This document shows, in pieces, positions 1 to 11,085 of a stretch of DNA of 64,000 nucleotides (the first letter of the stretch is position 1; each line of letters opens with the position of its first letter). The notes under the pieces are model-generated. The model was not told where the DNA came from. It ran no database searches and worked only from the letters and a program-made list of their open reading frames with translations. Origin of the DNA: Gordionus sp. m RMFG-2023 (Eukaryota; Nematomorpha; Gordioida; Chordodea; Parachordodidae); NCBI RefSeq assembly GCF_954871325.1, contig NC_088777.1:23475366-23539365 (forward strand), written 5' to 3'. The position numbers were made by a program, and so were the translations under genes.

Positions 1-260
1 GGATTTTTTTCAAAAGTTTTTTACTGCCCAGCCCGGCTTTTTTTAAAAAAAAAAATATTCAGGCTTTCCCCGGATTTTTTAAAAATATATTATATTTATT
101 TTTGATTTTTATAGCTAATAATGGCGATTTCAAATATTTGGTTTTAAAATAAAAAAAATTTAGGCCTGGCCTGGGTATTTTTTTTTAAATTTTCAGGCCC
201 AGCTCGGTATATTTAAAAAAATTAAAATACCCTAAACCCGGAGGTCTGCAGGTCTCTGAT
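1..260. repeat. Degenerate GGCC-rich hAT-type terminal repeat
   Basis: AT-rich DNA with scattered GGCCTGGCC- and CCCGG-type blocks, ending in a stretch that reads in reverse as CAGAGACCTGCAGACC (about 243-258). That looks like a hAT terminus. A related block occurs at about 43500-43573 and looser ones at 17190-17570, 28919-29180 and 42280-42450. No coding is seen. The family assignment is inferred from the terminal motif only. Confidence 0.35.
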
Positions 261-689
261 ATGTATAGTTTTCAAAATAATTAAAATGTTTAAATATCAA
301 CATAGAGATTAATATTGAAGATAATTTTGGTATAGATCATATCGACAAAGTAATTTCCCTGGAAAATGATAATATGGATTTCCTTTTCCTAAATTTGAAA
401 AATAATTTAATCTCGATGAAAAAAATTAACACAGGGTATAAATTTGTTGTAAGATGTGCAAGAAAGTTTTATCACAAACAAGACTATTAGCTTCAACTTG
501 GGTAAACATTTGAAGGTAATATATCAAGCAAATTTAATATCAATGTGTAGCCCAATCCTTAATCATAAAAATATAAATTGAATCAGAGGTCTTTGATCTA
601 GATGAGTCTCTGTGAAGCCAGTCCAAACATGGTATGTTTCAACTGGTCATAGATATTATTTAAGAATTATATTATAAATTTTTTTAAAT

Positions 690-2950
690 AATTAATATTA
701 ACATCCCGTTGGTACCGGTTAAGAAATCAAATGGTAAATTGAGGCTCTGTACTGATTTCAGAGTAACATTAAATCGGTGGGTAGCAGAGGTTAAATATCC
801 GTTGCCTCGAATTGAGGAATTTTGGCTCATTTAAAGGGGGCAAAATATTTTTCGAAAGTTGATTTTTCGTCAGCCTATATACAATTACATTTGAGGGAGG
901 AAATTCGTAAATTATTGACGATAACGACTCCTAAAGGGTTATTCGCTTTTTGTAGATTACCATTTGGATTGAGCGTGTCCGCCCCCTATTTTTCAACGTA
1001 CCATGGCGCCCGTTTTCCAAGCTAGAAAGGGTATTTTATTATATGGATGATGTGCTGATTACAGGGATGACGCCTGAACACCATAACCAACGTTTGGAGG
1101 AAGTTTTTAAGAGAATTCGTAAGGCGGAGAAAAGCATTTTGGGATAACGGAGGTAGAATATTTAGGCCATCAAATAAATGGGATTGAAGTGAAGCCATTA
1201 AAAAAAATTTGAAGAATATATTAAATTTGAAGCAGCCCAATAGTAAGGCTGATGTGCAGTCCTTTTTGGGTATGGTAAATTACTAACATCGTTTTATCGA
1301 GGATTGTGCGAAGGTAGCTGCCCCGTTGTATGAGTTATTAAAAAAAGGTGTTCATTTTGATTGGAAATTGGAACAACAAGAGGCGTTTAAAATTTTAAAG
1401 GGAAAGATTGGGGAAGAGCCAATTTTAGTATGTTTCAACAATGATTTAGAAATCATATTAGCTGATGATGCATCTAACAAAGGTGTTGGAGGAGCCTTAT
1501 TACATTTAATTGATGGTGTGGAAAGACCCATCCTGTTTTTCACGCGAGTTTTTCGGGATGTAGAAACGAGATATTCTGTGAGGAGACCTTGGCCGTGATT
1601 TTCGGTTTGACAAAATGCCGTGAATATTTGATTGGTAAAACATTTGTAATTTTACCGACCACAAACCGTTAATCCACTTATTCAGAAAGGATAATAGGGA
1701 GTTAATGTTATCTCCCCGGTTGCAGCGTTGGTTATTATTAGTGGGCAGTTTTAACGTAGAGATTAGATATCGTCGAGGCAAAGAGAATTGTTAGCCTGAT
1801 ATTTTGTATAGGTTAGGCTGTGCAGATCCTAAAATAAGTGATAAGATAAGTATTGATAGGGAGAAGGCCTTAGTGCATACTCTGTCATATATTTTAAAAG
1901 GAGGTCCTACCAATTGGGAGGATCTGAAAACAAATACTGTGAACGACAAAGATTTAAGTCAGATTAAATTGAGTTTAAAGGGAGAAAAACCTTGGAAAAA
2001 CAAACATGATTCATATAAAAAAATACAAAAAGAATTCTCTATTGTTGATGATTGTATTATGAGGGGAAACAGGGCTGTAATTCCTTATAAATTACGGAGT
2101 AAAATCATGAATTTATTGCATGCCGGATATCAAGGTCGGGACAAGATGAAATCTTGGGCTCGGGAATATGTATGGTGGCCAGGTATGGGCAATGATATTG
2201 AACGGATTACCAGGAAATGCATTCCTTGTAATACCTGTGTCCCTATGCCCCGTAAAGAAGTAGGGCAAGTTTGACCTAAATCAAAGAAACCTTGGGAACG
2301 TATCCACATTCATTTCTTTGACCTTGATAAAAAAATCATATTTTTTAGTGGTAGATTCATTTTTTAAGTGGATAGAATATACAGAAGTGCATGGTTACAC
2401 TACTTAAGTAGTTATCAAAAAATTAAGGGAAATATATCTCCTATTCGGTTTTCCTGACACGATAGTGTCTGATGGGGGTCCCGCCTTCGTCAGTGATGAG
2501 TTCAAACATTTTTGTGCTGAGTCACAGATCCAGCATATTCTTACGCCGCCATATCATCCCAGCTCGAATGGACAAGCTGAGAGGATGGTAGCAATTGTTA
2601 AAAATTGGATTAGGAAGGCTGGTAATCCTAAGAATGAGGCTTACATGCAATTATATTACCTTAATTCTCGCAATCGAGAGGGGGTTACGTCTGTAGAGTT
2701 ATTTTTAGGTAGGCGAGCACGTGGTCCTTTAGATTTATTGAAACCAAAAGGGAAAATTATTCCCTCAGTGGGAGTAAAATTTTCAGTGGGCCAGAAGGTT
2801 TGGGCCAGATTGTTTGATAATCGGGGAAAGAAATGGGAAAGGGTCGGGTAGTAGTAAAGAGGTTCGAAATTAAGTGAAATTTTGTTAATAACCGGGGTTA
2901 TTGTGATCCGTCATCATGATCACATTAAATTAGGAGAAAATAAGAAGGGG
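690..2950 (+). mobile_element. Ty3/gypsy LTR retrotransposon, broken pol fossil
   Basis: Fossil pol region of a Ty3/gypsy-type retroelement. Parts in order: reverse transcriptase (about 700-1300, with the FSKVDFSSAYIQ block and the YMDD active-site box), RNase H (about 1370-1830), the integrase H-H-C-C zinc module (about 2100-2270) and the integrase core (about 2290-2700, with the PPYHPSSNGQAER block). This order (RT, RNase H, integrase) is typical of Ty3/gypsy. No gag and no flanking long terminal repeats were recognised, so both ends are approximate. It is clearly broken, with about five or more breaks, and is probably moderately old. It lies downstream of the CTNNBL1 3' end and has no evident link to that gene. 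Confidence 0.85.
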
Positions 2951-3159
2951 TAAATATTATGAGAAGATATACTCGATTCTTTTTTAGAATGAATCTTAAA
3001 AATATTAATTAAACGGTTTATATCGGGTCAGGATCTTAAACATAGCTGCTATTGTTTACCCTAGTTTCAGGGCCATATATTTGTTTGACTGAATTCAAAG
3101 AGCAACTTGATAGAATAATACTAATGTTAACGTTAAATAATATAATACCAAACCAGGAT

Positions 3160-3612
3160 ACCCTAGCCAGATCAAAACGCTACTTACTATAGATGATACA
3201 TTTGAAACAAATTATACTATAGAAAATACTATAGACGCATATTTTAAATCTAATAATATTAATGAAAATCCTCTAGACGCATTTTATAAAGCTAATAATA
3301 CTCTAATGAATATCTGATGATTTTTCTATATACATAATATGTATCAATTTAAAACTGCATTGCCCTCAAGTACTAGTGTTGAACGATTATTTAGTACGGC
3401 AAAGCTTATATTTTCTGATCTAGATCTAGACTTGTGGATGACAGTATAGAAATGTTATTATTGAAATGCAATAAAAAATTAATAATTATACATATTTGAA
3501 ATTATAGAATTTTTATACCAAAATTTTCTTTTGTGGAAATAGAGATTAAAAATATTTAAAAAATTCTAATGTAACGTAAAAAGTAGCTAATAGCGCGCTA
3601 CTTTTTTTTGAA
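3160..3612 (+). mobile_element. hAT transposase 3' remnant
   Basis: Conceptual translation on the plus strand gives an acidic spacer followed by the hAT C-terminal dimerisation motif LPSSTSVERLFSTAK (about 3358-3405), then a run to LLKCNKKL. A short inverted sub-repeat, AGTAGCTAATAGCGCGCTAC, lies at 3581-3600 and resembles the terminal region of the hAT at 4213-5385. No N-terminal or catalytic portion and no target duplication were found, so this is a truncated 3' piece, probably of the same or a sister family. Confidence 0.6.
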
Positions 3613-4204
3613 AATATTACAGTAACAATGCATATTTTACAAGTTTAAGTAAAAACACATTGAAATAAAGAAACAAGCTAATTAATAAATAAATTCATTT
3701 AAACAAATTTTTTAGATAAATGGGAGGGCGGATGAATTCAAAAAATAATCTATGGGCGGGTAAGCGAGTTAAAATTTTTAAAAGCAATAGGCAAGCGGGC
3801 GTTCAGGTTAAAACCCGTCAATTTGCAACCTATAATAGGTATACATTTTTGTGTGGGGTTTCTCGCCAATAAATTTTCTGTCATGCATACACTGGTCCAT
3901 ATTAAAGGATGATTAATCAAGATTATCTTAATCTGGATGAAGTGGTAGATTTAACCAGTGGTGAAACCCAGGATCGCAAAAAGAGAAAGGATATTAGAAA
4001 AGTGGGTTCATGTCAATTTAGCGAAACTCCTATCGTGAAATAGTAAAGCAAAGCCTTTATCGCGAATCAACATTAATAACAGCGAAATCTATTTCGCTAA
4101 GATATTGTAGCGAATTTAATATCGCGAGGTAGATATCGTGATAATCGCTAATAATGACTATTTTATTTTGAAATATATTGAATAATATTTTTAAAAAATG
4201 AGTA
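3613..4204. other. Non-coding repeat-derived DNA
   Basis: No gene. Two things are visible. A GGGCGGG-rich block at about 3720-3835 is preceded by a sequence (3632-3662) shared with 28674-28705. At about 4015-4150 there is a run of loosely repeated TATCGCGA/TAGCGAA motifs. Both look like transposon debris. Confidence 0.4.
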
Positions 4205-4212
4205 CAAGATTG

Positions 4213-5385
4213 CAGAGTTGTTAATCGCTACATTTAAAAGTAGCGCGCTACCGCTATTTGTCAAAAAAAGTAGCGAGCTATTAGCTATTTTTTAAGCTAA
4301 TTTTTATAAAATAAAATTTAGAAACAAATTTTTATTTTTTGCTTATATTGTTATTGTATAGTAAATATATAAAAATCAACATTTATAAATATTAAAATAT
4401 AGTTAGTTTTGATTATAAAATAATTTATTTAATAAAAATAAATATTTATGGTAATTTGTTTCATTTTATAAGTTTTTACCTAATGTTATGTGTCCAACTA
4501 TCTGCCGTGGTACATATATATGATATCTCTGATAACTCTACTATTAGAGCATCTTTCATCACTTTAAAGTTATCTGCTAATTCATTAGTGTCTGGTAACA
4601 TAAAATTGTTGTACCAGGGGATAGTTTTAATCATCATGGTAAATGATGGATTTTCAACCAAAGGCATTTGGCTGAATTGTAACAATTATAAAATACACAA
4701 TAACTTTATCAGCCAATTTCTGAGAAATATTGGCATTTGTATTATTAATTAATTCGGTTTGAAGAATTAGTCTTTTTGGATGTAGAGTCGCCTATATAAA
4801 ATTATTTAGATGTTTCTCCATTTCCTTAAAGCTATTGGCATGAACAGTCTTATAAATAAATACTATTAGAATGAAAAAATGACAATTTACCTTTAGGTGC
4901 TTCTTGAGGTTATAACTGGATTGATTTGAGGAAATATTTTTTTTACATTTTAAAAAATAAATTTGAAGCCAGTTTTGGTTTTTATGTTAATTTAAATTTT
5001 TCAAATCTAGGGAATAAGAAATTTGTATTATAGCTATTATGAACATTTTCTTCCCTCCATTTCATTAATATCATTGTCTGAATCACTTTCAACGATTTGG
5101 ATATACATAGGCGATGACATTCTAAATTATTAACACGTGATTTAGGTTTATAATACAAATGAAATATAAATTACAAATTGAAAATATATTTCAATTTCAA
5201 AATTAAATAATAAAAATTATAATTCATTATGATATTATATTTAAATTTTCATGTTTATACTTACCTTCATTATACTTTTTTGAAAGTAGCTAAGTAGCGA
5301 GCTAAAAAATTAAATAATTACAAAAAAAGTAGCCGCTATTAGCTATAGCTACCAAAAAAAATAGCGGGCTACTTTAACAACTCTG
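4213..5385 (-). mobile_element. hAT element, deletion derivative with TSD
   Basis: Ends read CAGAGTTGTTAA...AGTAGCGCGCTA at the left and, in reverse, CAGAGTTGTTAAAGTAGCCC at the right. The 8-bp flanks CAAGATTG (4205-4212) and TAAGATTG (5386-5393) match at 7 of 8, as expected for a hAT target duplication. On the minus strand a transposase starts at about 5120 with an acidic leader, then a BED-type zinc finger (about 4990-4870, ending NLKKHLK), then the N-terminal hAT region with the MPLVENPSF motif (4685-4476). The catalytic and dimerisation parts are absent, so the copy is internally deleted and non-autonomous. Several AGTAGCGNGCTA sub-repeats sit near both ends. Confidence 0.85.
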
Positions 5386-5393
5386 TAAGATTG

Positions 5394-6424
5394 ATTCAAT
5401 GATGGTTATTAATTTTCTTTTAATGAATTTATATAATGATTAATGAACTATTTGGTTTATATAATTTATTACTGGAATAAATTTATTTTGTTATCCAACA
5501 CTTTTCCTCGAAGTCTTATTTTACAAAAATCGCAAGAAAGGAACTCAGGCTTTATTAATAATTAATCAATGAATTCATTAGCTGCCTACTTATTGGCATA
5601 ATTGATATCTGGAATGCGCTAATATTTATTGTCCGAAGTTCTCAATATTTATAAATTCATCAATCAATTTTACCAGTCACTACCAAGAGTTATAAGCTAT
5701 TAGATTACCTTCATTGAACTTTTAATGGCGATTCAAAAATAAATTACATCTAAGTGAAATAAGGGATTTCCCTAATTCAAAATAATTTGAATCTATGATT
5801 TTACGATCTTTTTTATTAGTTCAAAAATTTGATAAAATCTGATTTATCTAATATTGAGACGCAGCCTTAAGCATGAAATTTGCTAAACTTTTTCAAGCAA
5901 TAATTATGAAGCTTAAGCCGCTTAATTACAGTACATGTAGGTTGCTATAGCATATAATATTTTTTCCCCTTAATTATCAGAATTAAAATTTCTTAAAGTA
6001 ATTTTTACTAAATTCCCAAAAGATGATTTTGCTAAGTAAAAATTTTAATTTTTTCAGAATTGAATTTCATAGAAAATATAATATATCGCTCAGAAATTTT
6101 TACTATTTCTTTTATTTTTAAGTGCATATGCATGATTTTTCGAGTTTTAAAATTTAATAACTTGAAAAGTGATAAAAAATTTTAAAAAATAACTTAGTAA
6201 TTTAATCAGTAACTTGTAATGTAACTAGTTAATTTGGACGTTACATTTAAAAAAATGCCACTCTTTATCAAATTCGAAAGTAACTAATAATAGTATTTTT
6301 ATCTCCAATAAATCTAACTATCATTATCAACACTAATTATATTTTTAAAAATTATACAGTTACTGTATTATTATAAAATTTTGTATCAAATGCATTCTTT
6401 AAAAACAGTGAAAAAATTTCACCT
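5394..6424. other. AT-rich intergenic DNA, no gene seen
   Basis: Nothing coding recognised. The stretch at about 5870-5910 (ATGAAATTTGCTAAACTTTT) is similar to 27098-27130, so part of it is an interspersed repeat of unknown type. Confidence 0.3.
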
Positions 6425-6512
6425 TGCAAGATATGAATCTTAAACCTCGGATTGCTAGAAATACATTAACAGTACTGGACTAGGTGAGGTATTAGATTGT
6501 ATATATTATAGG

Positions 6513-8075
6513 TAGACCTGTGCCCCGGCGAAACTATCGGCGGCCGGCGCAATTTTCAAAAATCATCGATGGCTGGCGGCGCGCCAATTTTTAGCCGCCG
6601 TCAATAAAATCGGCGTAAATCGGTGCAGTTATAAATTTTTATAACATAAATTTTTTCAATTGCTTATTAATTTTTAAAAAAAAAACAAATAAATATACAC
6701 TATTCTACAGATATCTCGGCATATTTTTTAATATTCATTTAATAGAAAACTTATTATATCCAAAATCGATTTCGTAATTTTATAATATCTTGTATAAAAA
6801 TTATTTTATTTAAATTTTCGGGACATAATGATGATCTCCTTGAATTTAACGTCAATCCAGCGGTAGAGAAAACTCTTTCACTGAGTGTGCTAGTCGCCAG
6901 AATGCATAGAATTTTTTTGTCGAGACTGGAAAGATTGGGAAGTTCACTCTTCTTTTCTCTCCAATTAGAACGTCCAATCTTGTGAATGTCGTTTTCCAAG
7001 AAAACTGTGGCATTCTTGTTCTAAGTCACCTAACTTGGAAAATTTATATTTGTTGAATGTTTATTTGCCAATTTTGTCAAATAACTTGAATTTAATAATT
7101 CATCTTCATTAGCTATATTTACTACCTGATTATCATCATTCTCTACAAGTTTAAGATGTTTTATTATAAATACTGAAGCTGAGCAATTTTGCTCTATTAA
7201 ATACTTTTACACAATTGTCAATTTTTTCTAAAAGAGAAGCCAATACATAGTTAATTTTAAATCAAAAATAAAAGAATATACTTATATAATATTACTTACA
7301 AATTACAAGCCGGAAATCGTTGCTAATAGTTCTTCTACCAGATCAGATTCATAATTTGGGAAAGTGCTTCCCAATTCTTTTCAAAACATTATTAATTAAA
7401 TCCTTATTTAATCCAGATATGCTTTCTAACATAATTAATATACTATGGCAACGTGTTGGGCTTGGGACATTTAATTTTAAGGTTTTCATATATCTGGAAT
7501 TATTGTTATTATTATCATTGGAATTGCCAATTTGAAAACGGGTAGTATGGATCAATGCTGTCAAGATCTAACATGTCTGATGTTAAATCTATTGTACTTA
7601 GACATTTCCTTTGATATTACTCGAATTCAAATTCAACTTCTGCAGTTTTATATCTTAGAGCAGTAATAATTTTTCTAATTCTTTTGCAAAAAATTTCCAG
7701 ACTATGGATTTTTTATACCCCAGAGTTAGGATACTAAAATTATTTATAGAATTATTAAATGTAGATACATCCATTTTAAAAATATGTAAAATTATGGTAA
7801 CTTTTGGAATTTTAGATTTTTGATTGATTGAATTCTATAATGAGCCAATATAATTATCATTTTAAAATAGTAGAAAATAAAAATTCATCAAAATCCTGAT
7901 TGACATAATTATTAGAATAAAAAGGTATTAAATATGAAAGAAATTTCTGCGCCTGCCGTGCGCTGCCGACATGAAAATCGGTGGCGCACCGGCGTGATTT
8001 TCTTAAACGGCGGCATTTTCGGCGTAACCAAAAAAGGTCGGCGGCCGGCCAACGGCCGGCCGGCGCACAGGTCTA
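6513..8075 (-). mobile_element. hAT element with GC-rich ends and perfect TSD
   Basis: The ends are TAGACCTGTGCCCCGGCG and its near inverse, CGGCGCACAGGTCTA. They are flanked by a perfect 8-bp duplication, ATTATAGG (6505-6512 and 8076-8083). About 120 bp at each end is strikingly GC-rich, with CGGCGGCCGGC-type repeats, against an AT-rich background. A minus-strand transposase remnant is present: an internal piece at 7564-7349 (motif KTLKLNVPSPTRCHS) and the C-terminal dimerisation domain at 6999-6754 (ATSTLSERVFSTAG). The N-terminal part is missing, so it is non-autonomous. The perfect duplication suggests a fairly recent insertion. Confidence 0.88.
6754..6999 (-). pseudogene. hAT transposase C-terminal dimerisation domain
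   Basis: Eighty-one codons open in frame, ending FIQDIIKLRNRFWI. The motif LATSTLSERVFSTAGLTLNS is the hAT dimerisation signature, the C-terminal helical region used for transposase oligomerisation. It lies inside the hAT 6513-8075 and is the last exon-like piece of a disrupted transposase. The catalytic aspartates and glutamate lie upstream in this family and were not identified here, so no activity is expected from this fragment alone. Confidence 0.8.
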
Positions 8076-8475
8076 ATTATAGGTTAATCAAATAAGATTG
8101 GTTGCTAATCTAATTATTATATCAGGATGGGGTAATGTATATACACTTTTATATTAAATTAAACAAAATTAGGTGTATTTGTGGATACAAATTAAATTTA
8201 TTACAAAAACATTTATTATATACTGTATATATTTCATATTACTAATCAGAATAACATCTTTTTTCCATCATTATGCTATTTATTATTCAATTTTCCCTCT
8301 ATTTAGATCTTAAACAAAAATTTTGAACAATTAAGACACATACAAAAAAATTTGACTTTTTATTGCTTTTAAGTATATACTTATTTAAAAAAGACGACCT
8401 TGTTTGTACTAACAAGTCAAATTATGGTGATCTCATTCAAATACTTTTTAGCCTGTTTTTCAAGCATTTCAGAAT

Positions 8476-9580
8476 TTTTATTAAAAATATTTTTTCAAGG
8501 TAAAGAAATTTTGCACGCCGCTGTTTACCGATAGAGTAAACAGTTAATGCCGATATATCGATTAATTATAAAAATGTACTCATTGCTTTTGAATAACGTA
8601 GATGAAAAGCATTTTGGAAAAAATTACTCGTATAATTTATATTTATTGTTATATTAATATTAACCTTTACAATCATGTAATTATGTTAAAATTTATCAAT
8701 TAAATATAATATGTGTTGTTGATAGGTTTGTGAGAAATCTTTATCATTTTCTCCCAAGTTACCAGCATATTCTAAAAATATTTATACAAAAATATAAAAC
8801 ATATGAATAATTTAAATTGTAAAGGCAGATTTAAATTGTAAAGGCAGATATTCTTTAAAAATATTAACCTAAAAGAAATTTTCATAAAGTTCCCTCATTC
8901 CAAACTATCTTTTTGATAAAATTGAATTATAAAAATATAAATTCTCACAGGATTGGGAAATTTTTTTTTTTTAAATTTATCATTACAAAAAATAAGTAGT
9001 TAATAATTAAATTGTTATTATTAATATTCAATGCAAATTTTAAGGATGTTGAATATTAAAATACAAAATTTTATCTCCCATAGCAAGAGTTATAGAAAAA
9101 TTCTAAATTATCATGATAGTTATCAAATAAATTCTACTTAGAAAATTAATTGTTATTAGTTATCTACCAATTACTAACAAAAAACAGCGCTATTTGTAAT
9201 TAATCAATTACTTATTTTAAAAAGTAATTAGCATAGGCGTAGCAGAGATAATCTAGGGACCCTTACACGGAAATTTCGTAAGAGTTTCCATTATTTTATA
9301 TAACTGATATTTTCATTATATAAATAAAATCAGTAGGTGTCAAAAGTTTTAAAATTTATTTATAAATTTTAAATAAAGATATAAAATTTTGTATTTCATA
9401 ACATTATTTTAATAATTATATCAAATAATTAATAATTAAAATGTTAACAAAAATCAAAATGATTCAATAAAAAAAATAAAAATGAAAACAACATTTACCT
9501 AAAAATTAATTAGACGTTAATTAATGTTAGAGCCCGAAGATATTGCCTGTTACGCTTTTGGTAATTAATAATTGTATTAG
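8476..9580. other. AT-rich intergenic DNA 3' of CTNNBL1
   Basis: No gene recognised. A short tandem duplication, TTTAAATTGTAAAGGCAGAT, lies at about 8810-8848. The part next to 9580 is presumably the 3' untranslated region of CTNNBL1, but no polyadenylation site can be picked out with confidence in such AT-rich sequence. Confidence 0.3.
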
Positions 9581-11085
9581 TTACAAAAATTTGTTAGTAA
9601 TTATAATCAATTCTTTCCAAAAGTTAAGAGCAATCAACCCCTTATAAAGGTCTGATAATATTCGTTGGACTTTATACAATGAATAAAAAAATAAAACCTA
9701 ATATAATGTCTCGTATAGTTTTTATTGAGCCTCTTCGCAACAATAGAATCTGCATAATCCTTTCTTTTATCGACGGATCACCAGATGCGCTGATTTCAAT
9801 CATAATATAATCAATCATTTGTTGAGTGTACAATCCATTTTCAAGTCTTTTTAAGTAAAATTCTTCTTCCATTGATTCGTCAATGATTTCACCTTCATCA
9901 ATCATTTTCTGCCATTTGGAAATAGTATTTTCAGCAAAATATTAGTGCTGTAAACGTTACGCTTGAAAAAAGGAACGACTCGTTATTTAAAAAAGTAACG
10001 TGTTACTCGTTACGTAATAAGTACTAAATTATATATTTTATGTAAATTTTCTTAATAAAAATATTATTATACAAAAAATAATATAAGCTCTTTTTGTAGT
10101 AATCTTATTTTTTAATTACAATTGATCTTCAAAATTTTGATCGTTGAGCTGGTGCAAAAAATTCTATTATATTTAATAAATATTGGGGGAATTTATTAAA
10201 AATATTTAATGAATAATCTTTATTTTCAGATAAAACTTATTAGATCATCTTTACAAAAATTTAATATAAATTCATATTTTTACCCTTATATGTTTTTTTA
10301 GATTTGGGTTGCTGGACATTGAGGTTCAATATTTGAATCAAGGCACAATCTACACTATAAGTGCAGACTTAGTGCTCTTAATTTTCTTTAGTGTAAAAAA
10401 TGCTTCATGCTGAAGCTAGGGCATCTCAATCTGAAGAAATACTATTGACAATAGATTAACATACTTTGTGATTCGATATTAATTTTTTAAGAAAAAACTT
10501 CGAAAAAATTAAGGCGTTACTCGTTACTTTTTAAAGTAAGTAACGAAACGCCATTATAATTGATGTTATAATTATTGCACTAATTAATATGATAAGTTTT
10601 TTGTATTTAGTGTAAATGTAATATAAAAATGATTTACTTGTTTCTGAAGTTCTAACTCATTATCCGATTTTAGAATTTTGCTTAGGTAGGAAAAATGAAA
10701 TTCAACCAAACGATCGACCTATATTATATTTAAACATTACAAATTTTTTTTCAAAAAAACTTTAGATAAATCGTTTTCAATGAATTTAGTTAAAAATCGT
10801 TGCTTTGCCTGTCCAGTACATCCTTTGGAAAGTGAAGCAATTATTGATATAATATGTTCCTCCGTTTCAAATTTAGATAAACCGACTTTGTTTTTTGTTA
10901 GATTTGGAGTTTTCATAAAAATAGGGAATATGGTTCTCAGCCCCAAAATTTCAACAAACTTATTACAACATCGATTGGATATATCATTTTCAATGACGTC
11001 ATTTTCAGAACAAGCGATGACTTTTGATTTCATTAGTGCATGATTCAAAATTTTTATGGCTCCACAACGTGACTGTTTTTTTTCC
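9581..11085 (-). CDS. CTNNBL1: CTNNBL1 exons 9-12 (C-terminal part)
   Basis: Exon 9 (11085-10761) joins the preceding exon in phase 2 to make REKKQSRCGAIKILNHAL. It carries the conserved FVEILGLRTIFPIFMKTP block, and also about 14 residues between the HAL and NKFVEIL motifs that the human protein lacks. Exon 10 (10718-10638) encodes VDRLVEFHFSYL. Exon 11 (9908-9698) encodes the GEIIDESMEEEFYLKRL block. The intron between exons 10 and 11 (10637-9909) is about 730 bp because of a small transposon. The last junction is ambiguous. From the donor at 9697, an acceptor at 9670 gives a 28-bp intron and restores QRIL, as in the human tail; an acceptor at 9652 gives a 46-bp intron of the usual size. 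Both keep the frame to a stop at 9581-9583. Confidence 0.88.

Larger units (their letters stand above)
6425..8475. repeat. Interspersed repeat split by a hAT; paralogue at 25060-25540
   Basis: The sequence at 6425-6512 plus 8076-8475 matches 25060-25540 over most of its length, for example CGGATTGCTAGA, GGACTAGGTGAG and the ACTGTATATATTTCATATTA block. The copy here is interrupted by the hAT at 6513-8075, whereas the copy at 25060 has no insertion at the equivalent point. Read on the minus strand, the first 60-70 bp of each copy resembles a tRNA 3' half with a T-arm-like hairpin. The family is not recognised. Confidence 0.6.

Noticed and set aside
1506-1781. Minus-strand open frames opposite the gypsy RNase H region
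   Set aside because: Antisense shadows of the retroelement pol.
10780-11043. 87-codon plus-strand open frame
   Set aside because: Antisense shadow of CTNNBL1 exon 9.
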